64,000 nt of DNA from Pseudomonas sp. BSw22131 (GTDB taxonomy: Bacteria; Pseudomonadota; Gammaproteobacteria; Pseudomonadales; Pseudomonadaceae), in the NCBI RefSeq assembly GCF_026810445.1, contig NZ_CP113949.1, positions 434,001-498,000 on the forward strand. The letters run 5' to 3'. The position numbers and the translations under genes are program-made. Below the pieces are notes generated by a model. That model had not been told where the DNA came from. It saw nothing but the letters and a program-made list of their open reading frames with translations, and searched no databases. Positions 59,567 to 64,000 of this stretch are shown piece after piece; within the stretch, counting starts at the first letter, position 1; each line of letters opens with the position of its first letter.

Positions 59567-59669
59567 ATAGCGTCCGCGTAAGCAACGCCGCCCTTCGCGT
59601 TGCCGTCCACAATAAAAAACGCCGCCAACCTTCACAGGCCAGCGGCGTTCTTTTTACTTCACGCCGCAG

Positions 59670-61046
59670 TTACACGGTGTGCAGGTACCAGTTGTACTCA
59701 AGGTCGGAGATGGAGTGCTCGAACTCCTCCAGCTCGCTTTCCTTGCAGGCGACAAAGATATCGATGTACTTCGGATCGATGTATTTGGCCATGACTTCAC
59801 TGTCGTCCAGCTCGCGCAGTGCATCGCGCAGGTTGTTCGGCAGGCTTTGCTCGTTCTGCTCGTAGGAGTTGCCTTCCACGGGCGGGCCGGGCTCGATCTT
59901 GTTGGTCAGGCCGTGGTGTATACCAGCCAGCACCGACGCCATCAGCAGGTAAGGGTTTGCATCTGCACCGGCAACCCGGTGTTCGATGCGCACTGAGTCT
60001 GGCGTGCCGGTCGGTACGCGAACGGCGACCGTACGGTTGTCCAGGCCCCAGCAAGGCGAGTTAGGCACATAGAACTGAGCACCGAACCGGCGATACGAGT
60101 TGACGTTCGGGCACATGAACGCCATCTGAGCCGGTAGGGTCTCGAGCACACCGCCGATCGCATGACGTAATGCGGCGTTCTGCTCGGGATCCTCGCTGGT
60201 GAAAATGTTTTTGCCATCGCGATCCAGGATCGAGATGTGAACGTGCAGACCATTACCCGCCTGGCCAGGATACGGCTTGGCCATGAAGGTGGTGTCCATC
60301 TCATGGTCGTAGGCGATGTTCTTGATCAGACGCTTGAGCAATACCGCGTAGTCGCAGGCCTTCAGAGCATCAGCGGTATGGTGCAGGTTCACTTCGAACT
60401 GCGCCGGGGCGCTTTCCTTGACGATCGCGTCGGCAGGGATGCCTTGCTCTTTCGCACCTTCCAGAATGTCCTGGAGGCAGTCGACGTATTCGTCGAGGTC
60501 GTCGATCAGGTAGACCTGTGTCGAGTGCGGGCGTTTGCCGGAAATCGGCGAGCGCGGAGGTTGCGGACGGCCGTTCACGTTCTCCTGATCGATCAGGTAG
60601 AACTCGAGTTCGAACGCAGCGCAAATGGTCAGACCCATTTCATCGAACTTGCTGACGACCTGGCGCAATACTTCACGCGGGTCGGCAAAGAAGGGCGTGC
60701 CTTCCAGTTCGTGCATGGTCATCAAGAGTTGTGCGGTAGGACGCTTCTGCCAGGGCTCATTGCAGAGAGTGTCGGGAATTGGATAACAGATTCGGTCTGC
60801 GTCACCGATGTCCAGACCCAGACCGGTGCTTTCCACCGTTGAGCCGTTGATATCCAGAGCGAAAAGAGAAGCTGGGAGGTTGATGCCTTTCTCGTAAACC
60901 TTATGGAGGCTGGTGCGTTCGATGCGCTTGCCGCGCACCACTCCATTCATATCTGCAATCAGAAGGTCAACGTATAGAACCTCAGGATGTTCCTTAAGGA
61001 ACGCGTTCGCTTCGTTGAGCTGAACGGCACGCGGGGGTACCGACAT
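59670..61046 (-). CDS. spuI: Gamma-glutamylpolyamine synthetase (glutamine synthetase-like)
   Basis: A 458-residue protein of the glutamine synthetase family. Traits: YVDLLIADMNGVVRGKRIER at the start, CAAFELEFYLIDQEN (metal-binding Glu pair), DYAVLLKRLIKNIAYDHEMDTTFMAKPYPGQAGNGLHVHISI in part, and GLDNRTVAVRVPTG / RIEHRVAGADANPYLLMA. It belongs to the PuuA/SpuI branch that joins glutamate to a polyamine. It is divergent from the spuA remnant and spuB, as spuI is from spuABC in P. aeruginosa. Length is normal. Confidence 0.9.
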   Translation of the reverse strand: MSVPPRAVQLNEANAFLKEHPEVLYVDLLIADMNGVVRGKRIERTSLHKVYEKGINLPASLFALDINGSTVESTGLGLDIGDADRICYPIPDTLCNEPWQKRPTAQLLMTMHELEGTPFFADPREVLRQVVSKFDEMGLTICAAFELEFYLIDQENVNGRPQPPRSPISGKRPHSTQVYLIDDLDEYVDCLQDILEGAKEQGIPADAIVKESAPAQFEVNLHHTADALKACDYAVLLKRLIKNIAYDHEMDTTFMAKPYPGQAGNGLHVHISILDRDGKNIFTSEDPEQNAALRHAIGGVLETLPAQMAFMCPNVNSYRRFGAQFYVPNSPCWGLDNRTVAVRVPTGTPDSVRIEHRVAGADANPYLLMASVLAGIHHGLTNKIEPGPPVEGNSYEQNEQSLPNNLRDALRELDDSEVMAKYIDPKYIDIFVACKESELEEFEHSISDLEYNWYLHTV

Positions 61047-61323
61047 GATGCAACACCTTTGTTGTTGAAAATATCAATCATCGAGCATTACGGGTTTCAG
61101 TCAATCCGAAAGCCCACATGAAGTCAAGAGAGCCCTGATTTGCCCTAAAAGGGCGCCGGACGGGGTTTTTTGCCGCACTTTAGGGCAACTTTTACCACCT
61201 TGATATGACCGGATTGGCGGGACTTAACAGGCTGTGTTGTATTTTTTACGGGGGTGTTGTGTAAAAAAATGAACAAGGCTAAGCTCGATTGCAACCCATA
61301 ACAGCAACAATACCGGGGGTCAC
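61047..61323. other. Divergent spu promoter region
   Basis: About 280 bases between spuI and the spuA remnant; it must hold the spuI promoter and the original spuA promoter. TTGTGT-rich segments and an AT-rich run near 61235-61275 are visible but I cannot assign an operator. Confidence 0.45.
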
Positions 61324-61603
61324 ATGTCTCGCCTGCCGCTGATTCTGCCACCGCTGGCGGCGCTGTTCGGTCCCTTTGAAACACCCTCCTTTTTCGAAAG
61401 ATCGCCCTCTCCCGGCCGTATTCTCCTGCGCTGCTCCAGCACTTCAATGACCATGACGGATCATAGATTGCCAAGCGTCACAGCGGGCATCTGCGCACCA
61501 CCTTACCCCTTATTCGCGCTCCGTGGAGAAACCCGGCTATCTTTCAATCGTCCGGGCAGTTGGCGATGCCCGTCGAAAGCGAGCAACACGATGTAACGCT
61601 TGA
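61324..61603 (+). pseudogene. spuA: Remnant of spuA (gamma-glutamyl-polyamine hydrolase)
   Basis: Short pieces of a SpuA/PuuD-type class I glutamine amidotransferase-like protein occur in order but in different frames. They are: the start MSRLPLI after a GGGGGT site; LPPLAALFGP; RILLRCSS (SpuA has GILLTGSPS); HFNDHDGS; RTTLPLIRAP (SpuA has ATTLPLIRAA); and at the end EKPGYLSIVRAVGDARRKRATR (SpuA has NPHYLAIFQAFGDACRKRA). The intact gene is about 750 bases, here 280. Catalytic Cys and His regions are missing. It lies exactly where spuA should be, between spuI and spuB. The hydrolase must come from another locus, or the pathway is blocked. Confidence 0.75.
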
Positions 61604-61661
61604 GCGTCAAAAACGCCTGGTCGCCATGACGGCCATCAGGAACTGAAACCCTGAGGTATTT

Positions 61662-63020
61662 ATGAGTACCAACCTCGACCAGCTCACCGATTGGTTGAAA
61701 GAACACAGGATTACGGAAGTCGAATGCATGATCGCCGACCTCACCGGTATCACGCGCGGCAAGATTTCACCGACTAACAAGTTCATCGCCGAAAAGGGCA
61801 TGCGCTTGCCGGAAAGTGTTTTGCTGCAGACCGTGACCGGCGACTACGTCGAAGACGACATTTATTACGAATTGCTCGACCCGGCGGACATCGACATGTT
61901 CTGCCGCCCTGATCAGAACGCGGTGTTTGTGGTGCCTTGGGCCATAGAGCCCACTGCGCAGGTGATCCACGACACCTACGACAAGCAGGGCAACCCTATC
62001 GAGCTGTCGCCGCGCAACGTCCTAAAGAAAGTTCTGAAGCTCTACGCCGATCAAGGCTGGCAGCCGATTGTGGCGCCCGAGATGGAGTTTTACCTCACCA
62101 AGCGCAGTGACGATCCCGACTATCCGTTACAGCCACCCATCGGCCGCTCTGGACGTCCGGAAACCGGTCGCCAATCGTTTTCCATCGAAGCCGCCAACGA
62201 ATTCGATCCGCTGTTCGAAGACGTCTACGACTGGTGCGAGCTGCAGAATCTCGATCTCGACACGTTGATTCACGAAGACGGCACTGCGCAGATGGAAATC
62301 AACTTCCGTCACGGTGATGCGCTTTCCCTGGCCGACCAGATTCTGGTGTTCAAGCGCACCATGCGCGAGGCCGCACTCAAACACGATGTTGCCGCGACGT
62401 TCATGGCCAAGCCGATGACCGGTGAGCCGGGCAGCGCCATGCACCTGCACCAGAGCATCATCGACATCGAAACCGGCAAGAACATCTTCTCAAATGAAGA
62501 CGGGACCATGAGTCAGTTGTTCCTGCACCACATCGGTGGCCTGCAAAAACTCATCCCCGAGCTGTTGCCGCTGTTCGCGCCCAACGTCAATTCGTTCCGC
62601 CGTTTCCTACCGGATACTTCCGCGCCGGTGAACGTGGAGTGGGGCGAAGAAAACCGCACCGTCGGCCTGCGTGTCCCGGATGCCGGGCCGCAAAACCGTC
62701 GGGTCGAGAACCGTCTGCCAGGCGCTGATGCCAATCCGTATCTGGCGATTGCGGCCAGCTTGTTGTGCGGATTCATCGGCATGGTCGAGGGTATGAATCC
62801 CAGCGCGCCGGTGGTGGGCCGTGGTTACGAGCGTCGCAACCTGCGCTTGCCGTTGACCATCGAGGACGCGCTGGAGCGGATGGAAAACAGTAAGACCGTC
62901 GAGAAGTACCTCGGCGAGAAATTCATTAAAGGCTACGTCGCGGTCAAGCGCGCCGAGCACGAAAACTTCAAACGCGTGATCAGTTCGTGGGAGCGGGAAT
63001 TCCTGCTTTTTGCCGTCTGA
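61662..63020 (+). CDS. spuB: Gamma-glutamylpolyamine synthetase (glutamine synthetase-like)
   Basis: A 452-residue glutamine synthetase-like protein from ATG 61662. Traits: EVECMIADLTGITRGKISPTNKFI, APEMEFYLTKRSDD, DGTAQMEINFRHGDALSLADQILVFKRT in part, FMAKPMTGEPGSAMHLHQSI and VEWGEENRTVGLRVPDAG with NRLPGADANPYLAIA. In P. aeruginosa SpuB glutamylates polyamines such as putrescine and diaminopropane. It differs in sequence from the spuI product, so the two are not a recent duplication. spuC follows after 75 bases. Confidence 0.92.
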   Translation: MSTNLDQLTDWLKEHRITEVECMIADLTGITRGKISPTNKFIAEKGMRLPESVLLQTVTGDYVEDDIYYELLDPADIDMFCRPDQNAVFVVPWAIEPTAQVIHDTYDKQGNPIELSPRNVLKKVLKLYADQGWQPIVAPEMEFYLTKRSDDPDYPLQPPIGRSGRPETGRQSFSIEAANEFDPLFEDVYDWCELQNLDLDTLIHEDGTAQMEINFRHGDALSLADQILVFKRTMREAALKHDVAATFMAKPMTGEPGSAMHLHQSIIDIETGKNIFSNEDGTMSQLFLHHIGGLQKLIPELLPLFAPNVNSFRRFLPDTSAPVNVEWGEENRTVGLRVPDAGPQNRRVENRLPGADANPYLAIAASLLCGFIGMVEGMNPSAPVVGRGYERRNLRLPLTIEDALERMENSKTVEKYLGEKFIKGYVAVKRAEHENFKRVISSWEREFLLFAV

Positions 63021-63095
63021 CGATCTCAGGCGCCGACCGACCTGCACAACCAGGTCCGCAGTGCCTGAACGCAATACCCGAATCTGGAGCGCTAC

Positions 63096-64000
63096 ATGAG
63101 TTCGAACAACCCGCAAACTCTCGAATGGCAGACCCTCAGCAGCGAGCATCACCTGGCGCCGTTCAGCGACTTCAAACAGCTTAAAGAGAAAGGCCCGCGC
63201 ATCATCACCCACGCCAAGGGTGTTTACCTCTGGGACAGTGAAGGCAACAAGATTCTCGACGGCATGGCTGGCCTGTGGTGTGTAGCCATCGGCTATGGCC
63301 GGGAAGAGCTGGCCGATGCCGCCAGCAAGCAAATGCGTGAATTGCCCTACTACAACATGTTCTTCCAGACTGCCCACCCGCCTGCATTGCAACTGGCCAA
63401 AGCCATCTCCGACGTCGCGCCTGAAGGCATGAACCATGTGTTTTTCACCGGCTCCGGCTCAGAGGGCAACGACACTGTGCTGCGTATGGTTCGCCATTAC
63501 TGGGCAATCAAGGGCAAGCCGAGCAAGAAAGTCATCATCAGCCGCGTCAACGGTTATCACGGATCGACGGTTGCCGGCGCGAGCCTGGGCGGGATGGCCT
63601 ACATGCACGAGCAAGGCGACTTGCCGATCCCGGGTATCGTGCACATTCCCCAGCCGTACTGGTTTGGCGAAGGCGGCGACATGACGCCGGACGAGTTTGG
63701 TGTCTGGGCGGCCGAGCAATTGGAGAAGAAGATCCTTGAGCTGGGCGTCGACAACGTGGGCGCTTTCATCGCCGAGCCGATTCAGGGCGCAGGCGGCGTG
63801 ATCGTTCCGCCCGACACCTACTGGCCCAAGATCAAAGAGATCCTCGCCAAATACGACATTCTGTTTGCGGCTGACGAAGTGATCTGTGGTTTCGGCCGCA
63901 CCGGGGAGTGGTTCGGCAGCGATTTCTACGGCCTCAAGCCAGACTTGATGACCATCGCCAAAGGCCTGACATCGGGCTATATCCCCATGGGCGGCGTGAT
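63096..64000 (+). CDS. spuC: Polyamine:pyruvate aminotransferase (3' end outside window)
   Basis: The first 301 residues of a class III PLP aminotransferase, from ATG 63096. Traits: ITHAKGVYLWDSEGNKILDGMAGLWCVAIGYG, FFTGSGSEGNDTVLRMVRHYW, SRVNGYHGSTVAGASLGGM, AFIAEPIQGAGGVIVPP, FAADEVICGFGRTGEWFGS and, close to the window end, MTIAKGLTSGYIPMGG with the PLP-binding Lys near residue 289. SpuC transfers the amino group of putrescine or other polyamines to pyruvate. It could use the free polyamine directly, without the glutamyl route, which matters given the broken spuA. Confidence 0.92.
   Translation, partial: MSSNNPQTLEWQTLSSEHHLAPFSDFKQLKEKGPRIITHAKGVYLWDSEGNKILDGMAGLWCVAIGYGREELADAASKQMRELPYYNMFFQTAHPPALQLAKAISDVAPEGMNHVFFTGSGSEGNDTVLRMVRHYWAIKGKPSKKVIISRVNGYHGSTVAGASLGGMAYMHEQGDLPIPGIVHIPQPYWFGEGGDMTPDEFGVWAAEQLEKKILELGVDNVGAFIAEPIQGAGGVIVPPDTYWPKIKEILAKYDILFAADEVICGFGRTGEWFGSDFYGLKPDLMTIAKGLTSGYIPMGGV

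Noticed and set aside
61324..61596. A 90-residue protein beginning MSRLPLI
   Set aside because: Only the start resembles a known protein; pieces in other frames show that this is a decayed spuA and not a functional short gene.

Overview
The window reads as a Pseudomonas chromosome of the fluorescens/syringae type. The evidence is the GC-rich codon use, the divergent spuI / spuB-spuC locus, an OprD-family porin, the hisB-hisH-DUF2164-hisA-hisF order, the asmA-mutY-yggX operon, the gpmI-envC-ctpA-yibQ / yibN-grxC-secB neighbourhood, and several REP/REPIN palindromes of the kind common in this genus. All statements come from reading the sequence and remembered family features; no database search was run.

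Region 1 (1-17112) is the late half of a P2/HP1/K139-type contractile-tail prophage, read left to right with very tight or overlapping genes: small terminase (cut by the window edge), head completion L, tail completion R and S, sheath, tube, a C4 zinc-finger protein, a lysis cassette (holin-like protein, SAR endolysin, Rz with embedded Rz1), a tail-assembly chaperone pair joined by a -1 frameshift site, a beta-class DNA methyltransferase, the tape measure, baseplate proteins, tail fibre, fibre-assembly protein, hub and spike. It ends with a Mu Com-like zinc-finger gene overlapping a cytosine-5 DNA methyltransferase. Head genes, integrase and early genes are not in the window, so completeness of the phage cannot be judged.

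Region 2 (17113-24602) is an accessory block. It begins with an AT-rich retron of the Ec67 type: an ncRNA with perfect 13-bp a1/a2 arms, followed by a reverse transcriptase fused to a TOPRIM domain. Next come umuDC under a clear LexA box and convergent with the retron, an SRAP/HMCES abasic-site protein, a hexapeptide-repeat acyltransferase, a 1-kb gene-free stretch carrying a family of TATCGC repeats, and a two-gene unit made of a Panacea (DUF4065) protein and an overlapping small membrane protein that looks like a PanAT toxin-antitoxin system with its own LexA-like box. The block stops at the 3' end of tRNA-Thr(TGT), a plausible but unproven attachment site.

Region 3 (24603-64000) is mostly core chromosome: a methyltransferase, a basic amino-acid ABC transporter, gabP, a Fic protein with a changed catalytic motif, cytochrome b561, a pair of related small proteins, tRNA-Phe, yggX-mutY-asmA, an OFA-family transporter, histidine biosynthesis, the cell-division/cell-wall genes yibQ-ctpA-envC, gpmI, a rhodanese-like protein lacking its cysteine, grxC, secB, trmL, an OprD porin, lsfA with an alkanesulfonate transport operon (ssuA-C-B-F, without ssuE or ssuD), a TetR regulator and the polyamine catabolism locus. 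In that last locus spuA is reduced to a deletion-ridden remnant between spuI and spuB.

The most interesting parts are the retron, the Com/methyltransferase pair with a hairpin over its ribosome binding site, the PanAT candidate with the nearby repeat cluster, and the broken spuA.
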